A stretch of 32,723 bases of DNA, from assembly GCA_029936195.1 (NCBI GenBank), contig JAPYUH010000016.1, positions 1-32,723 on the forward strand, in the 5' to 3' direction. This DNA comes from Alphaproteobacteria bacterium. GTDB taxonomy: Bacteria > Pseudomonadota > Alphaproteobacteria > GCA-2731375. Position numbers and translations under genes: made by a program. Of the stretch, positions 23,840 to 31,797 are shown piece after piece; the first letter of the stretch is position 1; every line of letters begins with the position of its first letter. A model generated the notes under the pieces. It was not told the DNA's origin. It made no database searches and worked only from the letters and a program-made list of their open reading frames with translations.

Positions 23840-24661
23840 CTAAACCGCACTTTGAATGCGTTCCCGGCAGGCGCGGACGACTTCGTCGCCGGGCCGTTTC
23901 CACCAATTCCCGGCGGAAAAAATCTCAACTTCGATCAGGCCGTCATATCCGCTGTCTTCAACCCAGGCGCTGATTTGCGGAATATCGATGACACCGTCGC
24001 CCATCATGCCCCGGTCCAGCAGCAAATCCGTGGTCGGCACCAGCCAGTCGCAAACATGGTAGGCCAAAACCCGTTCGCCGGCCCGGTCGATTTGTGCCTG
24101 TAAATCCGGGTCCCACCAGAGATGATAGACATCGACGGCAACCCCGACCCCCGGCCCCAATTCATCGCAAAGATCCAGCGCCTGGCCCAAGGTATTGATG
24201 GCGCAGCGTTCGGCGGCGTACATGGGATGCAGAGGCTCTATCGCCACGGGCATGCCGGCGGCGCGGGCGTGCGGCAGCACCGCGCCCAGGCCGTCGCGGA
24301 TCATGCTCCGGGCACCGGCAAGATCCTTCGATCCCCGCGGCAGGCCACCGGCCACCACGATCAGACAATCCGCGCCCAGAGCCACGGCCTGGTCCACGGC
24401 AAGAAGGCTATCATCGATGCTGGCTTGCCGGCTTGCCGCATCGCCGCCGGGAAACTGGCCCGCCCGGCATAGACCCGAAACACGCAGGCCATGGTCTTGA
24501 ACCATGCGCACGGCCTCGTCCAAGCCGCATTCATCCAGCTTGTCCCGCCAGATGGAAATGCCCGTGACACCGGCCCCGGCATAGGCCGCTATCGCTTCCG
24601 CCAGACTATGTTGTTCCCGCGTGGTGGCCTGGTTGATGGACAACCGCGCCAGATCAGCCAT
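23840..24661 (-). CDS. Sugar phosphate isomerase/epimerase-type TIM barrel (AP endonuclease 2 fold)
   Basis: The 273-residue barrel belongs to the xylose-isomerase-like/IolE family. Metal ligands are expected at the Glu in VAIEPLHP, the Asp in VAVDVYHLWWD, the His in LAYHVCDW and the Glu in LIEVEIFS. Such enzymes isomerise, epimerise or dehydrate sugars and inosose derivatives. The track start at 24748 is inside the upstream gene. The ATG at 24661 overlaps the stop of the enolase-superfamily gene by 8 nt and begins the barrel at RLSINQAT. It is intact, in contrast to the gutted homologue just upstream of the enolase-superfamily gene. Confidence 0.85.
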   Translation of the reverse strand: MADLARLSINQATTREQHSLAEAIAAYAGAGVTGISIWRDKLDECGLDEAVRMVQDHGLRVSGLCRAGQFPGGDAASRQASIDDSLLAVDQAVALGADCLIVVAGGLPRGSKDLAGARSMIRDGLGAVLPHARAAGMPVAIEPLHPMYAAERCAINTLGQALDLCDELGPGVGVAVDVYHLWWDPDLQAQIDRAGERVLAYHVCDWLVPTTDLLLDRGMMGDGVIDIPQISAWVEDSGYDGLIEVEIFSAGNWWKRPGDEVVRACRERIQSAV

Positions 24662-26033
24662 GGCGCAATTCCCGCATGACCGAGAAATCCGGGTCCGCGC
24701 CATGGGCGAAGCCCACTGCATCCAACGAGCCCAGGGCGATCTGACCATCCCTGATGGTCAGCCGCATGGTGCCGTTGGCTTCGTGGTACATATCCCCGTG
24801 GGCGGCCCGGAAGGCGGCCTGTTCCGCCACGGGCACGCTGTTCAGACCGTTGACGTAGTGGTGGCCGTTACGCTCCACATGGGTGATGCCCAGAAGGTTC
24901 ACCAGGGCCAAATCCTGCTGTACCGAAAGCCCCGCCTGGGTGGTCAAATCCTCCGCCGACATGAAATAGCCATCACCCCAGTGTTCACAACGGCCCCGGT
25001 TCAGAATGGATTTGTACGTGCCCTTGCAGGTTTTCGAAGAGACGCCGCGATAGCCAAGTTCCCGCCCCTTGGCAAAGGCATCGAGGAAGCCGTCGGATTC
25101 ATCCAGGATCACCGGCTTGCGGGCGCTCAGGGCGCTCACATCCACGTCCAGCGCCACGGCGCGGGAAATGGGTTGCTCCACGAACAGGATTGATTGGTTG
25201 AAACGCGCCAGACACCGGTCGCCTTCGATACCATCCAACAGTGCCGTCACGCCGGCAACATCACCATATTGTTCATTGCCGTCCAGCGAGATGACGTAGG
25301 TTTGATCGCTTTCATCCAGCACGTCGGCGATTTCCACCAGCCGAGCCACGTCCTCGTCCAGGTCACCGCAAACCTTGATTTTGAAATAGCGGTGGCCATA
25401 GGCGGCGATCACCTGTTGCAATGTTTCGGGCAGGCCGTCGCCCACGGGTTCGGGGTTTTCACGGATCGGATCCACCATGCCGACCGTGTGCCGGGCGTGG
25501 ATCGCGGTCGCCGGGCGCAATTTGGCCAGAAATGGATCGACATCATATTCGCCGCTCTCGATACCCGGTAGATTGCCCTGAATGGCCCCATAGAATGAAA
25601 CGTCGTTGAGCCGGCACAGGGCATCAAGGATGGCCCGGTCCAAAACGGCGGGGCCATAGCAGGCCACAAGGGAATTATCGCCGCGCTCGCCACAAATTTT
25701 GATCTGCTCATCATAGTTGGAACGGAACAGCCCGAACGCCGTGGCGGCGGACGTGTCCTGATAGAGCTGCGACGCCGTGGCGAGGGCATGGCGCAATTGG
25801 CCGAAATTGTCCTCGTTGGAAAGTTCCAGATTCTTGTCGAACCATTTCGGTGCCAGCATTTCCGCCGATAGGCCCCAGCCTTCCCGCCCATCGCCGAGAC
25901 GGATACGCACCCTGGCAAAGACCTGGGGGCTCTCCCGCAAGGTGGTGACGCCAAAGCGGAAGGGCATGCGCAGGGTCACGTCACGCTCGAACAATTGTAC
26001 TTCCAGGACTGAAAGCTTAATGGGATCAGACAC
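24654..26033 (-). CDS. Enolase-superfamily enzyme (mandelate racemase/muconate lactonising type), probable sugar-acid dehydratase or epimerase
   Basis: The protein has 459 residues, longer than the usual 360-400. The capping domain comes first (RMPFRFGVTTL), then the barrel with catalytic Lys candidates K218 and K220 (FKIKVCGD) and metal ligands D251 in SLDGNEQYG, E286 in FVEQP and D311/E312 in ILDESDG. The start is a GTG at 26033 with a strong GAGGAGG site; the track start at 26141 lies in the remnant of the gene before it. The C-terminal extension (from about residue 375) with GHHYVNGLNSVPVAEQAAF is not part of the classic barrel. By context it would dehydrate or epimerise an acid produced by the two dehydrogenases. 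Confidence 0.82.
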   Translation of the reverse strand: MSDPIKLSVLEVQLFERDVTLRMPFRFGVTTLRESPQVFARVRIRLGDGREGWGLSAEMLAPKWFDKNLELSNEDNFGQLRHALATASQLYQDTSAATAFGLFRSNYDEQIKICGERGDNSLVACYGPAVLDRAILDALCRLNDVSFYGAIQGNLPGIESGEYDVDPFLAKLRPATAIHARHTVGMVDPIRENPEPVGDGLPETLQQVIAAYGHRYFKIKVCGDLDEDVARLVEIADVLDESDQTYVISLDGNEQYGDVAGVTALLDGIEGDRCLARFNQSILFVEQPISRAVALDVDVSALSARKPVILDESDGFLDAFAKGRELGYRGVSSKTCKGTYKSILNRGRCEHWGDGYFMSAEDLTTQAGLSVQQDLALVNLLGITHVERNGHHYVNGLNSVPVAEQAAFRAAHGDMYHEANGTMRLTIRDGQIALGSLDAVGFAHGADPDFSVMRELRHG

Positions 26034-26357
26034 GCAAGGCCTCCTCGATACCGCGTAAAAAACCAATGGCCCGGGCCGCGACACTAGGGCCGTCGGGCAC
26101 ATATTCAAAGGGCTCCGCCGCCACTGACACCGTGCCGTCATAGCCGTGCCGTTACAAGGCCCCTAGTGGTGCGAGCGAAACAGAAGAGTCCTTCAGTTTC
26201 GTGTCTAGCGCACCACGATTCTTAAGAGTCTAGTGGTCTTTCGATCCTCACGGATGGGAACCATCCGCTAGAATCGGACCACTAGGATCGGCGGGATGTC
26301 CAATTCCCACAATCCCGGCGTCCGGCCAATGCCTTCGTTGCACGGGGCGAACTTCAT
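26026..26357 (-). pseudogene. Gutted TIM-barrel sugar isomerase: both ends kept, centre replaced by a hairpin element
   Basis: The 5' end starts at an ATG (26357) that overlaps the stop of the upstream dehydrogenase by four bases (ATGA). It encodes MKFAPCNEGIGRT... for about 24 residues, then runs into the hairpin element and stops at TAG (26268-26270). On the other side of the element, the frame HGYDGTVSVAAEPFEY...AARAIGFLRG ends at a TGA (26026-26028) that overlaps the next gene's GTG by 8 nt. This tail is the typical last strand and helix of sugar phosphate isomerase/epimerases. About 200 central residues are missing. The order, strand and overlaps show that a normal operon gene was destroyed. 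Confidence 0.8.
26162..26286. mobile_element. MITE-like double-hairpin element
   Basis: The ends are near-perfect inverted repeats: CCTAGTGGTGCGA at 26162 against CCTAGTGGTCCGA read inward from 26286 (12 of 13 match). Hairpin A has an outer stem GTGGTGCG/CGCACCAC (26166-26173, 26209-26216) and an inner stem CGAAAC-a-GAAG/CTTC-a-GTTTCG. Hairpin B has CTAGTGGTC/GACCACTAG (26230-26238, 26277-26285), CGAT/ATCG and CGGATGG/CCATCCG around a GAA loop. CTAG lies at both outer ends and could be a 4-bp target duplication. There is no coding potential. I cannot assign it to an IS family. Confidence 0.65.
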
Positions 26358-27370
26358 AAAGCGACCCTCCGCTCCGTCTCCGCCGAACGATAAATGGCAT
26401 CCAGAATACGCGCCATGCCAACGCCGCATTCCTCAATCCCCGCCAGGGGCGCCGCCGTGCCGTCCACCGCATCCAGGAAGGCGGCGAATTCGCTCGCCAC
26501 GACCTGGTGCGGCTCAACCACCGTCCCATGGGGCATCTCGACGCCCTGATTTTTAGGCCGCCACAGACCCCCGGTCAGCTCGTGGCGGACCCGGTGCAGG
26601 CGCAATTCGTTGCTTTGATAGTCTATTTCCGCCGCCCCTTCGCTGCCCGCCACCACGAATTCCTTGGTCTGCGTGGCGCCGGGCACGATGTTGTCGTTCC
26701 AGCGGCCCGGTTGAATGCAGCCGGCTTCGACATGCGCCAAGGCGCCGGATGGATAGAATAACCGGATCAGCGCCAGATCGTCATAACCCCGCCCGAAATG
26801 ATCCCGCGTCACCGCATCCACCGCCACGGGCAGATCACCCATCATCCAGTTCGCCTGGTCGATAAAATGCACGGCATCATTGCCGACCACGCCGCTGTCC
26901 CCGCGGGCCCGCTTGTAGCCATGAAAGCGGGCCGAGATATATCGCAATTCGCCCAGCCGTCCCTGGTCGACCTCGGCCTTGGCCCGTATCGCCAGCGGGT
27001 GGGCGCGGAAGTAAAACCCGACCTGAACCACCTGCTCCCGCACGAGATCCTGTAGGCCCTCGGCCTCGGCAAGGGTCGCGGTCATGGGTTTTTCGATGAA
27101 CAGATGCTTGCCCGCGGCAAGCAGTGGTTCGCAGACATCGAAATGCCGATCGGTCGGCGCCAACACGACGACCAGTTCGACCCGGTCCACGAAGTCCGAA
27201 ATCTCGGCGGAGACCCGCTCGCCCGGCAACCCCAATTCCAAACAGCGCCGCCGCGCCTGGGCATCCGGATCAACCACATACAATCCATCCGCCAATCCCA
27301 ACGACCGCCAAGCGGCAAGATGGGTCGGGCCAAAATTGCCGAAACCAATTTGCAAGATGCTCCGGCTCAT
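26354..27370 (-). CDS. Gfo/Idh/MocA-family NAD(P)-dependent sugar/cyclitol dehydrogenase (second copy)
   Basis: The 338-residue protein has the N-terminal Rossmann motif QIGFGNFGPTHLAAW and the hallmark EKP in LFIEKPMTATLAEA (near residue 97, bearing the catalytic Lys). The C-terminal alpha/beta domain includes the conserved block VVGNDAVHFIDQANWMMG, where the D-x-x-x-H-like motif acts in catalysis. It should oxidise a ring hydroxyl of a sugar, glycoside or inositol. It is divergent from the other Gfo/Idh/MocA protein here, so the two probably act on different intermediates. Its TGA overlaps the start of the gutted isomerase gene, and it begins 36 nt after the chimeric methyltransferase ORF. 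Confidence 0.88.
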   Translation of the reverse strand: MSRSILQIGFGNFGPTHLAAWRSLGLADGLYVVDPDAQARRRCLELGLPGERVSAEISDFVDRVELVVVLAPTDRHFDVCEPLLAAGKHLFIEKPMTATLAEAEGLQDLVREQVVQVGFYFRAHPLAIRAKAEVDQGRLGELRYISARFHGYKRARGDSGVVGNDAVHFIDQANWMMGDLPVAVDAVTRDHFGRGYDDLALIRLFYPSGALAHVEAGCIQPGRWNDNIVPGATQTKEFVVAGSEGAAEIDYQSNELRLHRVRHELTGGLWRPKNQGVEMPHGTVVEPHQVVASEFAAFLDAVDGTAAPLAGIEECGVGMARILDAIYRSAETERRVAL

Positions 27371-27406
27371 GATGGTTTGTTCATGGCTTGGGCCATACCA
27401 TGGAGA

Positions 27407-28243
27407 TCACCGCAACAAATCCCGGAGATAGGCTTCCAACTCCCTTGAAATTTGTTCCGGACCTTCAGGCCTGTCCCGCAATCGTTGGGCCCACGGGCGT
27501 CCGGGGTGAAGCACATCCCACCTTGACTGAACTTGATTGTATCGACCGCTGCCCGGATCGTGATTTCCAAACCCATCAATGAGTTTGCTCCAAATTGGCG
27601 CAAATTTAGCGATGAGCAGATTTTCGCCAAGCGGTATCCAAATATCTTCAACTACGAGGAAGCGGCAATCGAAATCCTCGATGTTCAGGTTGTCAGCTTG
27701 ATCTATGCTTGCCGCATGTTGACGTAACCTCGCGCTCAACGCAGTGCTGGAGGTCTTGGTCCGTTCCAACCTTCCCAAATGCGCCAACCAGTCTTCATTT
27801 CCCCTTCGCCGAAGCTCGGGATAGGTTAACTGCAGCAATATATACTGAAAATAATTCTCAAAGGCGGTTCGCGTGAGACCCTTTACGTTTTCAACGATAA
27901 ATGCCTTTGGCCAAAGGCGTCGGATGGCATCGACAGTGGCAGGGAACATATCACGATCGTCTTCAAACCCGCGATGCTTCCCGCCCATGGAAAATGGCTG
28001 GCATGGCGGCCCGCCCGCGACCAAGTCTATCTTGTCTTCCAACGAACCATAGTCAAAGTCACGAACATCACCGTGGATAACAGGCCAATCGCGGGTTAGA
28101 GGAAAATCGCGTCGCCGATTTTCATTCATCGTGTCGCATGCCCATCGATCCCATTCCACGACGGCGCACGCCTTGAACCCGGCAAGACTTAATCCCATCC
28201 CCAAACCGCCTGCCCCGGCGAACAGTTCAATCGTCTTCAGCAT
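27407..28243 (-). CDS. In-frame chimera: C5-cytosine methyltransferase N-terminal half joined to an Eco29kI-family (GIY-YIG) restriction endonuclease C-terminal half
   Basis: One 278-residue frame. Residues 1 to about 165 are a C5 DNA methyltransferase: motif I ELFAGAGGLGMG, motif IV GPPCQPFS with catalytic C81, and motif VI FIVENVKG. Motifs VIII (QRRxR), IX and X and the target-recognition domain are missing. From about 168 the sequence reads as the second half of an Eco29kI-type nuclease: ARLRQHAASI, FLVVEDIWIPLGE, DGFGNHDPG and WDVLHPGRPWA. R172, H176 and E207 fit the nuclease's catalytic Arg, His and Glu, but the usual WN is WS (S219), and the GIY-YIG start is absent. Neither enzyme should work. 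vsr overlaps its start by 17 nt. The nuclease match is from memory of the family. Confidence 0.72.
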   Translation of the reverse strand: MLKTIELFAGAGGLGMGLSLAGFKACAVVEWDRWACDTMNENRRRDFPLTRDWPVIHGDVRDFDYGSLEDKIDLVAGGPPCQPFSMGGKHRGFEDDRDMFPATVDAIRRLWPKAFIVENVKGLTRTAFENYFQYILLQLTYPELRRRGNEDWLAHLGRLERTKTSSTALSARLRQHAASIDQADNLNIEDFDCRFLVVEDIWIPLGENLLIAKFAPIWSKLIDGFGNHDPGSGRYNQVQSRWDVLHPGRPWAQRLRDRPEGPEQISRELEAYLRDLLR

Positions 28244-28667
28244 CGAACAAAATTTTCCTTTCGCCCAATAAGAACCCGCGAATCAGTTGTTTCAGCTTTT
28301 TGTTGTCCCGCACTTGGCATTCCCAGACAACTAGGTATTCCCAGCCGAGGCCCGCCAGCAAGCTTTGATTTTTGATGTCTCGTGTTCTGTTGCCCTCCAG
28401 TTTCGCAATCCAAAATTCGGTTCGCGATTTAGGAATGCGGGCAAGTTTGCAGCCAGGGTGGCGATGCCAGAAGCAGCCATGGACAAGGATAACCTTGCGG
28501 CGAGAGGAAAACACCAGGTCCGGTGAGCCGGGCAGATTCCGACGATGTAAGCGATATCGCAGACCCATGCCATGGATCAATCGACGAACAGCCAATTCGG
28601 GCTTTGTGTCCTTGCTTCGGACACGGCACATGCGTTCACTTCGTTGTTTCGGCGTCAATGTATCCAT
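28227..28667 (-). CDS. vsr: Very short patch repair endonuclease (Vsr)
   Basis: The 146-residue endonuclease nicks next to T in T:G mismatches that arise when 5-methylcytosine is deaminated. SERMCRVRSKDTKPELAVRRLIHG carries the N-terminal Glu (E24). NLPGSPDLVF holds the metal Asp D50, and VHGCFWHRHPGC carries H63 and H68. KSRTEFWIAKLEGNRTRD completes the core. Length and motifs are complete, so the protein looks functional. Base composition in vsr and the next ORF is visibly lower in GC than in the flanking genes, which suggests transfer. The partner methyltransferase downstream is broken. Confidence 0.93.
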   Translation of the reverse strand: MDTLTPKQRSERMCRVRSKDTKPELAVRRLIHGMGLRYRLHRRNLPGSPDLVFSSRRKVILVHGCFWHRHPGCKLARIPKSRTEFWIAKLEGNRTRDIKNQSLLAGLGWEYLVVWECQVRDNKKLKQLIRGFLLGERKILFDAEDD

Positions 28668-28686
28668 GGCGCCTGGCTACCAATCC

Positions 28687-29853
28687 CTAGGCCGCGACAC
28701 CGTGGGTGGCCAGCAATGCCGCCATGCGGTTACTGGCCAGGTCGGGATCACGCAGCAGGCCCGCGGCGTCGGCCAGGCGGAATAGTTCCGCCAAGTGCAA
28801 TAGAGACCGGGTGCTTTGCTGGCCGCCGACCATGACGAAATGGTCCTGATGGCCGTTCAACCAGGCCATGAAGACCACGCCGGTTTTGTAAAATCTTGTC
28901 GGGGCGCGGAAGATGTGGCGCGACAGGGGCACCGTGGGGGCCAGGATGTCGTGGAAGCGGTCGCCATCACCCCCCGCGAAGGCATCCAGGGCGGCGGAAG
29001 CGGCGGGCGCGATGGCGTCGAATATGCCCAACAGAGCGTCGCTGTATCCGACCTCGTCGCCGGCGATCAGTTCAGCGTAGTTGAAGTCATCGCCGGTGTA
29101 CATGCGCACGCCATCGGGCAAGCGCCGGCGCATGGTGATTTCCTTGTCCTTGTCCAGCAGAGAGATTTTGATGCCGTCGATCCTAGAGGCGTTGGCGGCC
29201 AGCAAATCCAGGCAGACATTCATGGCCTCCAGGTGATCGGCATGGCCCCAATAGCCGGCCAGGGCCGGGTCGAACATTTCGCCCAACCAGTGGATCATGA
29301 CCGGTTCGCGCACCTGGCCCAGAATACGGTCGTAGACCTTGGCATAATCGTCCGGGGTTTTGGCGCAGGCGGCCAGCGCCCGGCTGGCCATGAGAATAAT
29401 GCGGCCGCCCTGCCCCTCGACGAATTCCACCTGTTCCTCGTAGGCCCGGATCACATCGTCCAAGGTCAAATCGGGGATGGGTTCCAGATGATCCGTGCCG
29501 GCGCCACAGGCGATGCGGGCACCGGGGATATGGCGGGCCGCTTCCAGGCTGCGGCGGATCAACTCCTGGCTGGCGGCCCAGTCCAGGCCCATGCCCCGCT
29601 GGGCCGTATCCATGGCCTCCGCCACGCCCAGGCCCAGGTCATAGAGCTTGACGCGGTAGGCAATGGTGGCATCCCAGTCGATGGCGGCCTCGACCCAAGG
29701 GTCCGCATCCGATAGCGGATCGGCCACCACATGGGCGGCGGAATAGGCAATGCGGTTGAAGGGGCGGTTGGCGCGGGTGGGGAAATCCTTCGGCGTTGAC
29801 ATGGTGAAGGGGGACAAAGCGCCATCGGCTGTCGGCAGATTCAGCGTCGGCAC
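28687..29853 (-). CDS. DUF993-family TIM-barrel protein (dihydrodipicolinate synthase-like)
   Basis: The 388-residue protein matches the DUF993 layout. An N-terminal DWDATIAYRVKLYDLGLGVAEAMDTAQRGMGLDW block is followed by a barrel with GAGTDHLEP, RIILMASRALA, PVMIHWLGEMFDP and DGIKISLLD. The last Lys sits where class I aldolases of the DHDPS family carry their Schiff-base lysine; this is my inference. No reaction is established for the family as far as I know. It lies between the 383-residue dehydrogenase and the vsr island. The first 17 residues before MSTPKDFPTRA could be an extension, so a start at the internal Met is possible. Confidence 0.82.
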   Translation of the reverse strand: MPTLNLPTADGALSPFTMSTPKDFPTRANRPFNRIAYSAAHVVADPLSDADPWVEAAIDWDATIAYRVKLYDLGLGVAEAMDTAQRGMGLDWAASQELIRRSLEAARHIPGARIACGAGTDHLEPIPDLTLDDVIRAYEEQVEFVEGQGGRIILMASRALAACAKTPDDYAKVYDRILGQVREPVMIHWLGEMFDPALAGYWGHADHLEAMNVCLDLLAANASRIDGIKISLLDKDKEITMRRRLPDGVRMYTGDDFNYAELIAGDEVGYSDALLGIFDAIAPAASAALDAFAGGDGDRFHDILAPTVPLSRHIFRAPTRFYKTGVVFMAWLNGHQDHFVMVGGQQSTRSLLHLAELFRLADAAGLLRDPDLASNRMAALLATHGVAA

Positions 29854-29855
29854 GA

Positions 29856-31007
29856 CTAAACCTCCAGATCGGGGATATCCATCCAGCGCCGCTCGGCCCA
29901 GCTTTGCAGGCCCAGTTCCGCCAGTTGCACGCCCTTGGCGCCGGCTAGCAGGTCCCAGGGGAAGGGTTCATCGTCATGGAGATGGCGGATAAACATTTCC
30001 CATTGGGTCTTGAAGGCATTGTCGTAGTCAATGGGGTCGGGCACTTCCTCCCAACCTTCCTTGTAGTCTATGGCGGGGGGGATATCAGGGTTCCAGACCG
30101 GCGTTGGCGTATTGACCAGGGCCTGGCCGCGGCAGCGACGCAGGCCGGCCACGGCGGAGCCATGGGTGCCGTCCACATGCAGGGTCAACAGATCGTCCCG
30201 GCGCACCCGCGTAGCCCAGGAGGAATTGAAATGGGCAATGATATCGCCTTCCAGTTGGAAGGTGGCATAGGCCGCGTCATCCACATCGGCGTCATAGGGT
30301 TGGCCGTTCTCGTCCCAGCGTTTGGGCAAATGGGTGGCGCCCAGGCAACTGACCGATTGCACCGCGCCAAAGGTATTGTCCAGCACATAGCGCCAATGGC
30401 ACAGCATATCCAGGATGATGCCGCCGCCCTCGCTTTTCTTGTAGTTCCAGGACGGGCGCTGGGCCGGTTGCAGATCGCCGTCAAAGACCCAATAGCCGAA
30501 TTCGCCCCGCACCGAGAGAATGCGGCCAAAGAAGCCGGCGTCGATCAGATATTTCAGCTTGCGGATGCCGGGCAGGAACAGCTTGTCCTGCACCACGCCG
30601 TGTTTGATACCGGCCGCCTTGGCCTGTTGATAGACGCCATAGGCGTCCGCCAGACTATCAGACGTGGGTTTTTCGCAATAGATATCCTTACCCGCCGCAA
30701 TGGCCTTGCTCAACAGTCCGGCGCGCGCCTGGGTGGTGGCGGCATCGAAGAACAGCGTGTCCTCAGGATTGGCGATGGCCGCATCCAGGTCGTTGGTGGA
30801 CCGCTCCAAGCCATGTTCACGGGCCAGGTCGGCGACGCGGCCCGCATTCCGGCCGACCAGGATGGGGTCCGGCATGACGCGGGTTCCGTCGGCCAATTCC
30901 AAACCGCCGGCCTTCATGATTTCCAGGATCGACCGGATCAAATGCTGGTTCTTGCCCATGCGCCCGGTGACGCCGTTCATGATGATACCCAGTCGTTTCT
31001 CGGTCAT
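29856..31007 (-). CDS. Gfo/Idh/MocA-family NAD(P)-dependent dehydrogenase (first copy)
   Basis: The 383-residue oxidoreductase has an atypical Rossmann start (IIMNGVTGRMGKNQH), reminiscent of dihydrodipicolinate reductase-like variants. The family motif is in DIYCEKPTSDSLADAYGVY, and GGGIILDMLCHWRYVLDNTFG carries the active-site D-x-x-x-H-like motif. It should oxidise a sugar or sugar-like hydroxyl. It starts 20 nt after the end of the ABC ATPase gene and its stop is 3 nt before the DUF993 start. That places it as the first intracellular enzyme after uptake. Confidence 0.87.
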   Translation of the reverse strand: MTEKRLGIIMNGVTGRMGKNQHLIRSILEIMKAGGLELADGTRVMPDPILVGRNAGRVADLAREHGLERSTNDLDAAIANPEDTLFFDAATTQARAGLLSKAIAAGKDIYCEKPTSDSLADAYGVYQQAKAAGIKHGVVQDKLFLPGIRKLKYLIDAGFFGRILSVRGEFGYWVFDGDLQPAQRPSWNYKKSEGGGIILDMLCHWRYVLDNTFGAVQSVSCLGATHLPKRWDENGQPYDADVDDAAYATFQLEGDIIAHFNSSWATRVRRDDLLTLHVDGTHGSAVAGLRRCRGQALVNTPTPVWNPDIPPAIDYKEGWEEVPDPIDYDNAFKTQWEMFIRHLHDDEPFPWDLLAGAKGVQLAELGLQSWAERRWMDIPDLEV

Positions 31008-31026
31008 TGGCGCTTCTCGCTATTAT

Positions 31027-31797
31027 TCATTCCATTCCCAATAGTTTGTAGATGCGGCGGGTATAGTCGCCGAAGGCTTCCTGTGTCTTCATGTCCAGGG
31101 TGCGGGGGTAGGGCAGATCGACCAGGAAATTGTCGGCCATGCGGGCCGGGCCGGCGGACAGCACCACAACGCGGCTGCCAAGGAACACGGCTTCTTGTAT
31201 GCCGTGGGTAACGAAGACAATGGTTTTGCCGCTTTCACTCCAGATGCGCAGCAGTTCCAGGTTCATTTTCTCCCGGGTCAGGGCATCCAGGGCGCCGAAC
31301 GGCTCGTCCATTAAAATCAGCTTGGGATCATGCACCAGGGCGCGGGCGATGGCGGCGCGTTGCTGCATGCCACCGGATAGCTCGTAGGGATAGCTTTGCG
31401 CGAAACCGGTCAGGCCGACCATGTCCAGCAGATGGCCGGCGCGGTCCCGCGCCTCGGCCATGTTGAGGCCCAGGATCTCCGCCGGCAGCAGGACATTTTC
31501 AATCACCCGGCGCCATTTCAACAGCAACGGTTGCTGGAACACCATGCCGATGTCGCGGGCGGGGTCGAAGCTTTCCCCACCGCCGCCGATGCGCACGGTG
31601 CCGTCTTCATGGGAATGCAGGCCGGCGAGGATTTTCAGCACCGTGGTCTTGCCGCAACCGGACGGCCCAACCATGCTGACCAGCTCGCCCGCCTGAACAT
31701 CAAACGTGACGTCCGAGACAGCCAAAAAGTCTTCATTGCGTCCGCGGTAAACCTTGCGCACGCCCTCAAGCTGGATGAATGAAGGTCCCTCGTTCAT
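31027..31797 (-). CDS. ABC transporter ATP-binding protein, nitrate/sulfonate/taurine (SsuB/TauB) class
   Basis: The 256-residue ATPase has Walker [10 protein letters not shown], the Q-loop in [14 protein letters not shown], signature [15 protein letters not shown], Walker [13 protein letters not shown] and the switch His in FVTHGIQEA. The [12 protein letters not shown] region and [13 protein letters not shown] place it in the SsuB/TauB/ThiZ class rather than the classical sugar importers. Its ATG directly follows the permease stop (TAG|ATG). The transported molecule is not readable from the ATPase. Confidence 0.92.
   Translation of the reverse strand: MNEGPSFIQLEGVRKVYRGRNEDFLAVSDVTFDVQAGELVSMVGPSGCGKTTVLKILAGLHSHEDGTVRIGGGGESFDPARDIGMVFQQPLLLKWRRVIENVLLPAEILGLNMAEARDRAGHLLDMVGLTGFAQSYPYELSGGMQQRAAIARALVHDPKLILMDEPFGALDALTREKMNLELLRIWSESGKTIVFVTHGIQEAVFLGSRVVVLSAGPARMADNFLVDLPYPRTLDMKTQEAFGDYTRRIYKLLGME

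Noticed and set aside
27367-27651. Frameshifted methyltransferase C-terminus in another minus-strand frame
   Set aside because: I looked for motifs VIII-X (QRRxR, GNAVPP) in the alternative frame and found none. The in-frame sequence instead fits a nuclease tail.
28816-29715. 299-residue plus-strand ORF
   Set aside because: Antisense to the DUF993 gene, rich in Gly/His/Gln, without motifs or a ribosome site.
29976-31211. 411-residue plus-strand ORF
   Set aside because: It is antisense to the Gfo/Idh/MocA gene and has no recognisable domain; the minus-strand frame has clear family motifs.
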